Source: Allorhodopirellula heiligendammensis (lineage in GTDB: Bacteria; Planctomycetota; Planctomycetia; Pirellulales; Pirellulaceae). From it: a stretch of DNA of 64,000 nt. How positions within the stretch are numbered: position 1 is the first letter of the stretch; every line of letters starts with the position of its first letter. The notes under the pieces were generated by a model, which searched no databases, was not told the DNA's origin, and was given only the letters and a program-made list of their open reading frames with translations. This document shows positions 10,243 through 18,849 of this stretch, piece by piece. The stretch is taken from NCBI RefSeq assembly GCF_007860105.1, contig NZ_SJPU01000001.1:1220018-1284017 (forward strand). The letters run 5' to 3'. The position numbers and the translations under genes were made by a program.

Positions 10243-10551
10243 AACTCAGAAGAGCAGTGACTGCAAGTTGAATCACGACACGTTGAATCACAATGACGGT
10301 ACAACTTTGCTAAATGGCGTTCGGTGGCGATCCATCACGTGCTGCATGCCCGCTCGGAGCGGGGAGAGGTTCGTGACGTGTCTCGCTGCGGTTTCGCTCC
10401 TGGAAGCATCGTGTTAGTTTGTTGCTGCAACGAAATTTCCTATTTTTCATTTGTGGATCTCGCCGGCGGACCTAATCCACTTTCACCCATAACAAAGGCA
10501 CGTGGTTTTTGCGGCCCAGACGCTGGGCGGCGAATCTTGCACAACGTTTTG
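10243..10551. other. Divergent intergenic region
   Basis: This is the space between the leftward Cys-rich gene and the rightward symporter cluster. The frame of the next gene is open back to 10324, but the residues there are not signal-peptide-like, and the ATG at 10552 is followed directly by a good signal sequence. It should contain the promoters of both units. I see no riboswitch that I can name. Confidence 0.4.
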
Positions 10552-11064
10552 ATGCGAGCGAAAACACTCGGTCTAACGGTTTTCCTATTGTTTCAGGCGC
10601 TGCCTGTTGACGCCAAAGATCCGTCGGATCTGCCCGCAATCGCATTTAATCAAACGAGGTTTGTCGACGTCCGAGAGGGGTACGTTTCGCTCGAGTGGAA
10701 TGATGTCCTCGGTAGTGAAAGCCTTCACAAGGATGGCGGCAACACCCTCGCGACCGATGCCAGCTACATGGTCTGGGATGAGCGGGGGACGGTCTACTAT
10801 CGCGGCCATCTTCCCATGGCGTTTGTTTCTGGCCTGCCCGATGGTGACTATCAGTTCGATGTTGCGGTGGCAGCGCGGGACGGACAGATTCTGCGACACG
10901 CAGACGAGCCCGCCATCGTGATGGTCCGTCACTGGTCGATGCCGCAGGCAATGTCCCTTTTCACGGTTGGGCTGGTCGTTTTTCTTGCTCTGATCGCCGT
11001 CATTGTGCACGGCTCCTGTAGCTGCCGTCGATCAGTTCGCAATTCAGGAGCACCGACTGAATGA
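10552..11064 (+). CDS. Exported single-pass membrane protein preceding an SSS symporter
   Basis: A 170-residue protein with a signal peptide (about 1-22, ending LPVDAK), a periplasmic domain that could be fibronectin-III or Ig-like (YVSLEWNDV ... YQFDVAVAARDG), one membrane helix (about 137-158, SLFTVGLVVFLALIAVIV) and a short Cys/Arg-rich cytoplasmic tail. The ATG of the symporter gene overlaps its stop codon (ATGA, 4 nt), so the two are made together and this is probably an accessory subunit of the transporter. The start was chosen at the ATG that gives an intact signal sequence rather than the upstream ATG at 10324. No precise function can be given. Confidence 0.7.
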   Translation: MRAKTLGLTVFLLFQALPVDAKDPSDLPAIAFNQTRFVDVREGYVSLEWNDVLGSESLHKDGGNTLATDASYMVWDERGTVYYRGHLPMAFVSGLPDGDYQFDVAVAARDGQILRHADEPAIVMVRHWSMPQAMSLFTVGLVVFLALIAVIVHGSCSCRRSVRNSGAPTE

Positions 11065-12566
11065 CCGTGTATGAGGACGTTTGGATGCTCGCCGCGACTC
11101 CGATCCTCTCGCCTACGGCGGGGTACACGATGCTCGCAATCTTCAGTGTCTTGTGGATTGCATTGGGCATCTGGTGGGGACGTCGAGCCAGTACGTATGA
11201 AGGTTTCGCGGTGGCGGGACGCAACGTCGGACTCGCCCTTGGCACCGCAACCGCAGTCGCGACTTGGATCACATCCAACACGACAATGCTGGCTCCCCAA
11301 TTCGCATTGCAACTTGGCATTTGGGGCGCCCTAGCGTATTGCACGGCGAGTTTCGGACTTTTCGCCTTCGCACCGATGAGCGGTCGTATCCGCCAATTGA
11401 TGCCTGAGGGCTATACGGCGGTCGAGTTTGTGCGCCGGCGATACGGCCTCGTCGCGACGGTGCCGTTTCTCATCATTTCTTTATTTTACGCGATCACTTG
11501 GTTGATCTCGATGTCAATGGCGGGCGGCAAGTTGCTCGAGGTGTTGGCGGGGATTCCCTACGAGGTTGGGATGACCGTGGTGATCACGGTATGTGTCGCT
11601 TACACACTCTTCGGTGGCATGTATGCGGTCATCGGTACTGACTTTATCCAGAGCCTGATCATTTTGATCGGGTTGGTCGTCGTCACGATTGCCGTTCTGT
11701 CGCAGGTCGAGATTGCCGATGTTCACGAGAAATTGCAAGCCGATCGACCGATGCTGCTATCGATCTTCTTTCCAGCAGCATTAATGGCTATTTTCAATAA
11801 CATGCTTTTTGGGTTTGGTGAGATCTTCCACAGCAATGTTTGGTGGAGCCGAGCATTCGCAATGCGCGCAGGCGTCGGCCCCAAAGCTTACGTGTTGGGC
11901 GGTCTGCTTTGGTTGCCAATTCCCATCGTCGCAGGTTTCTTGGGCTTGGCGGCGCCGGCTCTGGGAATTGGCATCAGCCAGCCCGATACAGTGGGGCCAT
12001 TGGTCGCCGCAACATTACTCGGTGATGTCGGTGCGGTGCTCGTGTTTATCGTCGTGTTCTGCTCGTTGGCGTCGAGCATTGACTCACTACTGGCGGCGAC
12101 GTCCGACCTCGTCGTCAATGATATTGCTGAGCCGCTCGTGCCGGGCAGCGTCACGCAGCGGCAGAAGCGCCTGTGGTCCGGGGTGAGCATCGTTGCCCTC
12201 GGTGGTCTGGCCTGGGCGGTGGCACTGCCCAATGTGTCTGACTTGGCGACTGTGCTGTTCTTTGCCGGGCCACTTGTGGGTAGCTGCATTTGGCCGATCG
12301 TCGGAGGACTGTACTATCGACGTCCTGGTCCCATCGCTGCAGCCTCCGCAATGGTTGCTGGCAGCCTGATCGGACTTGCGGCTTATTTCTTGATAGGTTG
12401 GATGGTGGCGTCGCTTGTCGGTGCAGCGGTTTCCGGAATCGTATTTGCAGTCCTGGTTTGGCTGCGGCCCAATGGCTACGATTTTAAGTTGTTATCTGCC
12501 CCCGCTACGCGACCCCAAGACGTCGCTGACGATGGCAGCTCATCTGTTTCTCCAGCGGGAGCGTGA
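11061..12566 (+). CDS. Sodium:solute symporter (SSS family)
   Basis: A 501-residue transporter with about 13 membrane helices in the SSS/LeuT-like arrangement. Recognisable parts are the early segment GRNVGLALGTATAVATWITS (helix 1-2 region), YTAVEFVRRRYG, and the conserved late helix with SSIDSLLAATSDLVVND, where Ser residues help bind Na+. It imports an organic solute driven by Na+. Relatives move amino acids, sugars, urea, proline or acetate, and I cannot assign the substrate from sequence. Context (small membrane proteins on both sides, then carbamoyltransferase, amidotransferase and N-carbamoyl hydrolase) suggests an amino-acid-derived or ureido compound. It is translationally coupled to the upstream gene. 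Confidence 0.92.
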   Translation: MTVYEDVWMLAATPILSPTAGYTMLAIFSVLWIALGIWWGRRASTYEGFAVAGRNVGLALGTATAVATWITSNTTMLAPQFALQLGIWGALAYCTASFGLFAFAPMSGRIRQLMPEGYTAVEFVRRRYGLVATVPFLIISLFYAITWLISMSMAGGKLLEVLAGIPYEVGMTVVITVCVAYTLFGGMYAVIGTDFIQSLIILIGLVVVTIAVLSQVEIADVHEKLQADRPMLLSIFFPAALMAIFNNMLFGFGEIFHSNVWWSRAFAMRAGVGPKAYVLGGLLWLPIPIVAGFLGLAAPALGIGISQPDTVGPLVAATLLGDVGAVLVFIVVFCSLASSIDSLLAATSDLVVNDIAEPLVPGSVTQRQKRLWSGVSIVALGGLAWAVALPNVSDLATVLFFAGPLVGSCIWPIVGGLYYRRPGPIAAASAMVAGSLIGLAAYFLIGWMVASLVGAAVSGIVFAVLVWLRPNGYDFKLLSAPATRPQDVADDGSSSVSPAGA

Positions 12567-12569
12567 GAC

Positions 12570-12689
12570 ATGTTCCCACTTTGGTTGCTTCAATTTCTTG
12601 TGATTGGTGGTTTGGTGCTGACTTGTGTCGGCATCGTCACACTAATCGTTTTCCTGGTGATCGATACGCGGGACAAACAGATATGGTGA
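12570..12689 (+). CDS. 39-residue membrane protein, probable symporter small subunit
   Basis: ATG at 12570, 3 nt after the symporter stop; TGA at 12687-12689. The product starts MFPLWLLQF, consists almost entirely of one hydrophobic helix (residues 4-31) and ends in a charged tail (DTRDKQIW). It overlaps the start of the next gene by 7 nt. The position, spacing and overlap on both sides argue that it is real despite its size. Very small single-helix proteins encoded beside SSS symporters are known elsewhere and are called symporter accessory proteins; I infer the same role here. Confidence 0.75.
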   Translation: MFPLWLLQFLVIGGLVLTCVGIVTLIVFLVIDTRDKQIW

Positions 12690-13747
12690 GTACGACAGAG
12701 ATGGCCGCCAATTCTAAAGGGCCGCGATTGTGGCCCGAGCCGCTCTTGGCGGTCACCAACGGCGTTGTGGATCGAGAAGCTCTCGCAGATCTCGCGGGCA
12801 AGTCCATTCTGAATCCCCGGCAGCTCGACCGCCGGACAGTGACCGCCATCGCCCAGCTCGCGGCGCTATTGGAATCACGAAACGTCGAGATGGATAAACC
12901 ACTTGACGGCAAAATTGCGATCACCGCCTTCTTCGAAGCCAGCACGCGGACGCGGCTGTCATTCGAGAGTGCTGTGTTGAGGCTCGATGGCAAAGTCCTC
13001 TCAGTACCCGACGGACAGGTCACTGGGATCGCCAAAGGGGAATCGATCGCAGACATCGGTGAAATGTTCAATACCTACGGCGACGTCGTGATTATGCGGC
13101 ATCCTGACACGAACTCGATGGAGGAAATCAGTAAGAATCTGCATCGTCCGCTCATCAATGCCGGCAACGGGTCGGGGCATCATCCTACCCAGGCCTTGAT
13201 CGATTGGTACGCATTGTTGAAGTGGCGTCCGGATCTGTCACGCATCATCTGCCCCGCCGACAAACAAATCCATATCGGGATCATCGGCACTCCCGGCTCG
13301 ATGCGGGCGGTCAAAAGCTTTTTGCGGCTCGCGCTGATGTTCGCAGGTTCGGTTAAAAAGATCACCATCATCTCTGAACTGGCGGATCCAGTAGGATTGG
13401 ATTTGACTGAACCGATTGAAGAATCACCCATTCCGATCGACATCACCAACGACGTACATCAAGTCCTACCAAACCTCGACGTTGTCTATGTCAACTCGAT
13501 TGCGTTTTTAGGCGATAGCTATCGAAACCTAGACGCTCGCTACCAACTGGATTGCAATAGCAACCTCAAACCAGGGGCGGTGATCTTACATCCGCTCGCT
13601 CGTAACAAAGAGCTGTCGGTCGAACTGGATGACACCGACCACAACCTGTACTTCGCTCAGGCAGCCGGCGCCGTGTTCGTTCGCCAGGCCGTGCTCGCCT
13701 CGGTCCTCGATCGCCTCGACCGCATCACCGGCATCGACAACGCCTAA
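12683..13747 (+). CDS. Aspartate/ornithine-type carbamoyltransferase with altered amino-substrate site
   Basis: The 354-residue protein belongs to the family that transfers a carbamoyl group from carbamoyl phosphate to an amine. The carbamoyl-phosphate site is intact: STRTR (87-91), the loop Lys in AKGES (K118), MRHP (R139) and HPTQ (167-170), all arranged as in aspartate carbamoyltransferase (PyrB). The C-terminal domain differs. The place of the PyrB Arg-X-Gln motif that binds the aspartate carboxylates reads VNSIAF (270-275), and HPLPR reads HPLAR (303-307). It also has about 40 extra residues at the N-terminus. The acceptor is therefore probably not aspartate. It overlaps the small membrane-protein gene, and AsnB-like and N-carbamoyl hydrolase genes follow. 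An ordinary pyrB is the alternative. Confidence 0.85.
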   Translation: MVSTTEMAANSKGPRLWPEPLLAVTNGVVDREALADLAGKSILNPRQLDRRTVTAIAQLAALLESRNVEMDKPLDGKIAITAFFEASTRTRLSFESAVLRLDGKVLSVPDGQVTGIAKGESIADIGEMFNTYGDVVIMRHPDTNSMEEISKNLHRPLINAGNGSGHHPTQALIDWYALLKWRPDLSRIICPADKQIHIGIIGTPGSMRAVKSFLRLALMFAGSVKKITIISELADPVGLDLTEPIEESPIPIDITNDVHQVLPNLDVVYVNSIAFLGDSYRNLDARYQLDCNSNLKPGAVILHPLARNKELSVELDDTDHNLYFAQAAGAVFVRQAVLASVLDRLDRITGIDNA

Positions 13748-13785
13748 TCTCCCCTCGCCCCATTTCCTCTCTCCCCCTCTCCCTC

Positions 13786-15708
13786 ATGTGTGGCATCACC
13801 GGTTTCTGGAACCCGCGACGAAATAGCGAACGCGAACTCCGCTCGACGCTCGACGGCATGCTCGACGTGCTCGACCACCGCGGTCCCGACGAACGCGGGA
13901 GTCGACTGTTTGTCGATCAAGGGCTCGCCCTTGGGCACACGCGGCTGTCGATCATTGGTTTGGATTGCGGGCATCAACCCATCTCGACAACCGACGGCGA
14001 TTACGCCGTGACCGTCAATGGAGAACTCTACAACTACAAGACCATCCGTACGCAGCTGGCCTGTGAGAAATTCGAGTGCAATGGCAAGAGTGACAGCGCG
14101 ATCACGCTACCGCTGTACCTTAAGTACGGTCTGGGAATGGTTGAGCACCTCCGTGGCGAGTTTGCCATCGTGCTCTACGACCATCGCGAACAGCGGCTGA
14201 TCTTGATTCGGGACCGGTTTGGGATCAAGCCGCTCTACTATGCCGCGGGAGACAATGGGCTTGTATGGGGATCGGAGGTGAAATCGATCCTGCAGCATCC
14301 CGATGTCCCGGCCAAATTGTGCCCGCATGCAGCGATCCATCAGATGATGCAGGTGATGGTGCCGGGTTCGACAGCATTTGAGGGTGTGCATGCGTTGCAA
14401 CCAGGCCATATGCTGGTGGCCCAATTGCGCGATGGACGACTCGAGATTGACACCCAGCGATGGTGGGATTTCACATTCCCTGATTCGCATGATCCGAATC
14501 CGAATCCCGCTGAATACGTACAGGGAGTACAGGATCGATTGATTGACGCTGTTGCCACGCGATTGGAAGCCGACGTGCCCGTCGGTTGCTATCTCTCGGG
14601 CGGCATCGACAGTTGCTCAATTCTAGGGCTGGCGACGACGTTGATGCAGTCGCCGGTCAAAGCCTTTACGATCGCCTTCGACAGCGACGAGTACGATGAA
14701 TCGAATATCGCCAAATTGATGGCCGATCGCACTGGGGCCGAACAAGAACTCCTGCGTCTGACCGAAAAGGAACTCTATGGCCCCGCCTTCGAACGGGCGA
14801 CGTGGCATGCCGAGCGGACTTTTTACAATACGTTGGCGGTCGCGAAATGGCACATGAGTCGGCGCGTGCGTGCGTGTAACTACAAAGCCGTCATCACAGG
14901 TGAGGGCAGTGACGAACTCTTCGGTGGTTATCCCTTTTTCAAACGCGATTGGCTCGGGCGTGATGGTGAAGAAGCAGGTGTGTTTGCTGGCGCTATTCTC
15001 GCCGAGGAAGACCAGCAGCATGAGGCGTGGCAGGACTTATGCGGATTTACACCATCGTGGCTGCAGCCCTGGATGCTGGTACTGCAGCGGTTCTCACCGC
15101 TTCTATCGAACGATCTCAAGGATCTGCTAAGCCAGTACGACCCGATTGCTGAGATTGCCGGCGCGATTGACCCTGCTGCGGTGAGCGGCCGGCACCGGCT
15201 CGATATTTCTCAGTACACCTGGAGCAAGACCATGCTCGAAGGCCAGATTCTGACCTGGGGTGGCGACCGTATGGACATGGCCAATTCGATGGAGGCGCGG
15301 CCAGCATTCTTGGACCATCATCTTGCCGAGTATGCGACCACCATCCCACCGGAGGTTCGCATCCGGGGCGGAGTTGAAAAGTGGGTACTCCGAGAAGCCA
15401 TGGTCAATGTGCTCCCACGCGAACTGTATGAACGAAAGAAATTCGCTTTCATGGCTCCGCCCGCTCATACGGATCCTGTCAAACGGGCTGCCGTGCAGGA
15501 GATGATCGATCATTGGCTGACTCCGGAACGGATCAATGAGCTCGGTTTTTTCGATGGCGAATCTGTTACTCGCTTCATTAATGACGCGTGGCGGGAAACC
15601 GACGGTACGATTGCGCGTCGCAACGACATCATCATCAACCACGTACTGCAGTTGCATATGCTGCACGGCCAATACGTCGAAGGCCAACCCCTACCCGCAG
15701 TGGACTGA
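13786..15708 (+). CDS. Glutamine-hydrolysing asparagine-synthetase-like amidotransferase (AsnB/AsnO type)
   Basis: A 640-residue two-domain enzyme. The N-terminal glutaminase domain starts MCGITGFW, with Cys2 as nucleophile after Met removal, and continues with DHRGPDE, LGHTRLSI and VNGELYNY. The C-terminal ATP-pyrophosphatase domain has the PP-loop SGGIDS (about 269-274) and GEGSDELFGGY. Family members take ammonia from glutamine and amidate a carboxylate through an adenylated intermediate. Asparagine is the classic product; the AsnO branch amidates N-blocked dipeptides. It is longer than E. coli AsnB (554 residues). It lies 38 nt after the carbamoyltransferase and 1 nt before the hydrolase, which suggests it amidates an N-carbamoyl amino acid; that is inference. 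Confidence 0.88.
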   Translation: MCGITGFWNPRRNSERELRSTLDGMLDVLDHRGPDERGSRLFVDQGLALGHTRLSIIGLDCGHQPISTTDGDYAVTVNGELYNYKTIRTQLACEKFECNGKSDSAITLPLYLKYGLGMVEHLRGEFAIVLYDHREQRLILIRDRFGIKPLYYAAGDNGLVWGSEVKSILQHPDVPAKLCPHAAIHQMMQVMVPGSTAFEGVHALQPGHMLVAQLRDGRLEIDTQRWWDFTFPDSHDPNPNPAEYVQGVQDRLIDAVATRLEADVPVGCYLSGGIDSCSILGLATTLMQSPVKAFTIAFDSDEYDESNIAKLMADRTGAEQELLRLTEKELYGPAFERATWHAERTFYNTLAVAKWHMSRRVRACNYKAVITGEGSDELFGGYPFFKRDWLGRDGEEAGVFAGAILAEEDQQHEAWQDLCGFTPSWLQPWMLVLQRFSPLLSNDLKDLLSQYDPIAEIAGAIDPAAVSGRHRLDISQYTWSKTMLEGQILTWGGDRMDMANSMEARPAFLDHHLAEYATTIPPEVRIRGGVEKWVLREAMVNVLPRELYERKKFAFMAPPAHTDPVKRAAVQEMIDHWLTPERINELGFFDGESVTRFINDAWRETDGTIARRNDIIINHVLQLHMLHGQYVEGQPLPAVD

Positions 15709-15709
15709 G

Positions 15710-16945
15710 ATGAAAGTTGAACTCGAACGCATCAAGTCGGACATTCTCACGCTTGCGGAAATCGGTCGCAACGCCGCGGACCGCGGCATCTACCGAATGG
15801 CGTTCACCGATGCCGATATCGAAGGCAAACGCTGGTTGACAAACCGAATTGAGACGGCAGGCTTGGCGGCGTCGATGGATGGTGCCGCCAACGTTACCGC
15901 GACCCACGCCGGCACTACCAACGCGCCCCGCGTCTTGGTCGGCTCTCACATCGACACCGTTCCCTGCGCCGGCGCGCTCGACGGCACGCTCGGCGTTGTT
16001 GTTGGTTTGGAGTGTTTGAGGCGATTGCACGAGGAAGCGATCTCATTGAAGCGAACGATTGAATTGATCGCGTTCAGTGACGAAGAGGGTCGCTTCGGCG
16101 GTATGTTCGGTTCGCACTCCGTTTGCGGACTGATCAATCCCGAATTGCTCGCGACGATGAGTGATCTCGACGGAGTGAAGCTTGCTGATGAGATGAGCCG
16201 GCACGGTTACAACCCGCTCGCGGCCCTCGACGCGGCCCGTGATCCTGAATCGATCGCGAGTTATCTGGAGCTGCACATCGAGCAGGGGCCCGTCCTCGAC
16301 CATCTTAAAAAGCCGATTGGGATCGTTGATGAGATCACCGGTCTATTCACGTGGTCAGTTTGGTTCCGCGGAGAAGCCAATCATGCGGGGACGACGCCGA
16401 TGGAGATGCGTAAAGACGCCTTCATGGGCCTGGCTGATTTCGCTCACGAGGTGCCGCGCATCTTGGACGAGAATGGCTCACCACGCAGCCGCGCGACCAT
16501 CGGCAAGGCTCAGATATTGCCGGGCGCCGCAAACACGGTACCTGGTCTGGTCGAGTTCTCACTCGATGTGCGTGATACGTCTGAAGAGGTTCTCGCGGAA
16601 CTCTCGGCATCGTTTCAAAAGGCACTCTCTGCGATCGCGCGCCGACGCGGGCTGATGTTCGAATTCCAACAGAAGAGCTATTTGAAGCCTGTTCAGTGTG
16701 GCGGCAACATCGTCGAAGAACTCACGTGCCAAAGCGAACGACTCGGGCTCGACGCCCACCACATGCACAGCGGCGCCGCTCACGATGCGCAGATCATGGG
16801 ACGCATGGTGCCCGTCGGCATGATTTTTGTCCCCAGCAAAGGCGGCCAAAGCCATTCACCCGCTGAGTGGACCGCATGGGCGGACATCGAAGCAGGGGCA
16901 AATCTAATGCTGAACACACTTTTGAGTCTCGCAGACAGCGAGTGA
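15710..16945 (+). CDS. N-carbamoyl-L-amino-acid hydrolase / allantoate amidohydrolase family (M20)
   Basis: A 411-residue metal-dependent hydrolase of the HyuC/AllC branch of M20. Metal and active-site motifs are VGSHIDTVPCAGALDG, FSDEEGRFGGMFGS, LELHIEQGPVL, GEANHAGTTPM, HMHSGAAHDAQ and PSKGGQSHSP. The EGRFG and HIEQGP motifs separate this branch from peptidases. It removes carbamoyl groups from N-carbamoyl amino acids or opens allantoate. The ATG lies 1 nt after the amidotransferase stop; the frame is open farther upstream inside that gene, but the residues there are not conserved in type. In this cluster it could remobilise nitrogen from the N-carbamoyl solute made by the two upstream genes. 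Confidence 0.88.
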   Translation: MKVELERIKSDILTLAEIGRNAADRGIYRMAFTDADIEGKRWLTNRIETAGLAASMDGAANVTATHAGTTNAPRVLVGSHIDTVPCAGALDGTLGVVVGLECLRRLHEEAISLKRTIELIAFSDEEGRFGGMFGSHSVCGLINPELLATMSDLDGVKLADEMSRHGYNPLAALDAARDPESIASYLELHIEQGPVLDHLKKPIGIVDEITGLFTWSVWFRGEANHAGTTPMEMRKDAFMGLADFAHEVPRILDENGSPRSRATIGKAQILPGAANTVPGLVEFSLDVRDTSEEVLAELSASFQKALSAIARRRGLMFEFQQKSYLKPVQCGGNIVEELTCQSERLGLDAHHMHSGAAHDAQIMGRMVPVGMIFVPSKGGQSHSPAEWTAWADIEAGANLMLNTLLSLADSE

Positions 16946-17097
16946 ACGTCAGCCTTACCGTCTTCGACTGCGAAGTGACAGAAGCTGCGTCGAACGTGGC
17001 CGGCGTGTGGTGCAGAATTGTGCGTGGCGATCACTCAGCACTATGAATCATCACGAGGATGAGTCATCGCGAGGCCCGACCAAACGGTCGCGCCCAC

Positions 17098-18804
17098 TCA
17101 TTGCACCATCGGCCACAATGTGGCGCCGATCAGCGTCACCACGAAACCTGCCACTCCCATGACAGTCAGTGTGGTTGAGAATGTCTTCAACGTTTCCTTC
17201 GGAGTCATGCCGCTCAATCGGCCAATCACCCAAAACCCGCTGTCATTCATCCATGGCAGCGGTTTGGATCCGCAACCGATTGCTAAAAACAAATAGACGG
17301 GGTGAAACGGCAGCGTCATCGTCGTCGCCATGGGGCCAACGATCGCAACCGATGTGATCATCGCAACCGTTGCAGAGCCCTGGACAAACCGAATCAAGAC
17401 GGTCACAAAAAAACCAACGCACAGGATCATTAACCCCGAGCCTTGGTGTGGCATCTCGTCTACCAAAACATCGGCGATTCCCGTTTCACGAATGACTTGG
17501 CCAAGCGCCCCACCGGCGGCGGTGATCAGAATAATCGAGCCCGCTTCCGATAATGCCGTTTGGACATGACTGGCCAACGGCGCCCCATCGCGTCTGGGAG
17601 ACCACGCTAGCAAGACCAGTGCGACGGCAGCAGACAGCGTCAACGCGATATTCTTATCGGATGCAAAGGCAATCGCAGTCGCGGTCCACGACGCCTCCCC
17701 CGGCGAATCAGATCCCTGAGACGCGAGCCCGAGCGCCTGCCAGTCCGCGCCGCTTGCCAGTAAAACGAGTGGCAATAGAACGGGTAATAACGATAACCAC
17801 AACGGAGGTAGCGGCTGGGACAAAATCGCCTCACCCGCTGCATTCTCCGCTGATGAAGCTTGAGGTGACGTCAGCTCGAATTCCGGTATCACCGTCCAGC
17901 GACGATTAATCGCTAAGGCATACAGATAGCCCACGACTGCGCAAATCACGCCAACAGCGAGTCCAGCCTTGAGCGCGATGCCAAGGTCAATGTTCAACTC
18001 ACTCGCAACAAGCAGGGGGCCTGGTGTCGGGGGCACCATTGAGTGCGCCATCGTGGCTCCGACAACGACGGACATCACGTACAGTAGGTAGTTCTTACCT
18101 GTCCGCCGGTAGAGTGCTTTGGCCAACGGAATCATTAAGTAGAATACCGTATCGAAGTACACCGGAATGGCGAGCACAAATCCGCTGATAACGAACCCGA
18201 TCGATGTTCGTGAATCGCCCAGCAGCGAGCAGGCGGCGTCGATGATTCGTTGGGCACCGCCACTGACGAGCAAGCAATGCCCAATGATCGCAGCCATCGC
18301 GATCAAAATTCCGATCTTGCGACAGGTGTCACCAAATCCGTCGGCGACACGCGCCCCCACGCTGCGACTTGCGAATGCGGAAATTTTCTGCCAGTCTTGA
18401 TTGGGCACTAATTGGTCGCCCGGCTCCAAGTCGAACGAATCCGAGTCTAGGCTGACAATGGTCGCGCCCGAGTTAGCCAGCCCTAGCTGCATGACGCCGA
18501 CCGGTGTGAGGTCGGCAGACGCTGCCGAGTTCATGCCCGCGTTAGCCCGGAGCACCTGATACGACCCCGGTGACAGCTGCATGGCGTCGATCGCTTCACT
18601 GCTCAACGAGCCGGCATCCAAGTCGTCAGCATCAACGACTGCCGCGACCTGGCGGATCTCGTGTCGCATCATCGTTGCCGGCGAAGTAAGTAGCGCGATT
18701 GCAAGAGCTGCTGCAATCAGCGATAAAAACGCGTGCCAACGGAAAAACACGATTCCCGTCAAAACGACGATCATGCCAATGAAGAGAATCAGGAGCGGGG
18801 GCAT
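17098..18804 (-). CDS. GntP-family permease with a large extra loop
   Basis: A gluconate/sugar-acid:H+ symporter family protein with about 12 membrane helices. Typical segments are AIPVYFDTVFYLMIPLA, GATMAHSMVPPTPGPL and GCGSKPLPWMNDSGFWV. Between helix 2 and helix 3 it carries about 95 polar residues (VVAVVDADDLDA through ASRSVGARVADG) that ordinary GntP proteins of about 450 residues lack, which brings it to 568 residues. The frame is open to an ATG at 18900, but that start would lie inside the divergent dehydratase gene. I prefer the ATG at 18804, just before the first hydrophobic helix (PPLLILFIGMIVVL). It is divergent from the dehydratase/lyase pair, which suggests uptake of a sugar acid. 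Confidence 0.85.
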   Translation of the reverse strand: MPPLLILFIGMIVVLTGIVFFRWHAFLSLIAAALAIALLTSPATMMRHEIRQVAAVVDADDLDAGSLSSEAIDAMQLSPGSYQVLRANAGMNSAASADLTPVGVMQLGLANSGATIVSLDSDSFDLEPGDQLVPNQDWQKISAFASRSVGARVADGFGDTCRKIGILIAMAAIIGHCLLVSGGAQRIIDAACSLLGDSRTSIGFVISGFVLAIPVYFDTVFYLMIPLAKALYRRTGKNYLLYVMSVVVGATMAHSMVPPTPGPLLVASELNIDLGIALKAGLAVGVICAVVGYLYALAINRRWTVIPEFELTSPQASSAENAAGEAILSQPLPPLWLSLLPVLLPLVLLASGADWQALGLASQGSDSPGEASWTATAIAFASDKNIALTLSAAVALVLLAWSPRRDGAPLASHVQTALSEAGSIILITAAGGALGQVIRETGIADVLVDEMPHQGSGLMILCVGFFVTVLIRFVQGSATVAMITSVAIVGPMATTMTLPFHPVYLFLAIGCGSKPLPWMNDSGFWVIGRLSGMTPKETLKTFSTTLTVMGVAGFVVTLIGATLWPMVQ

Positions 18805-18849
18805 CAAGTAAGTCGCGTAATCAACGTTCTGAAGAATTAATTTATATCC

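Noticed and set aside
10324..10551. Earlier ATG for the symporter-associated protein
   Set aside because: It would put 76 unrelated residues before an intact signal peptide.
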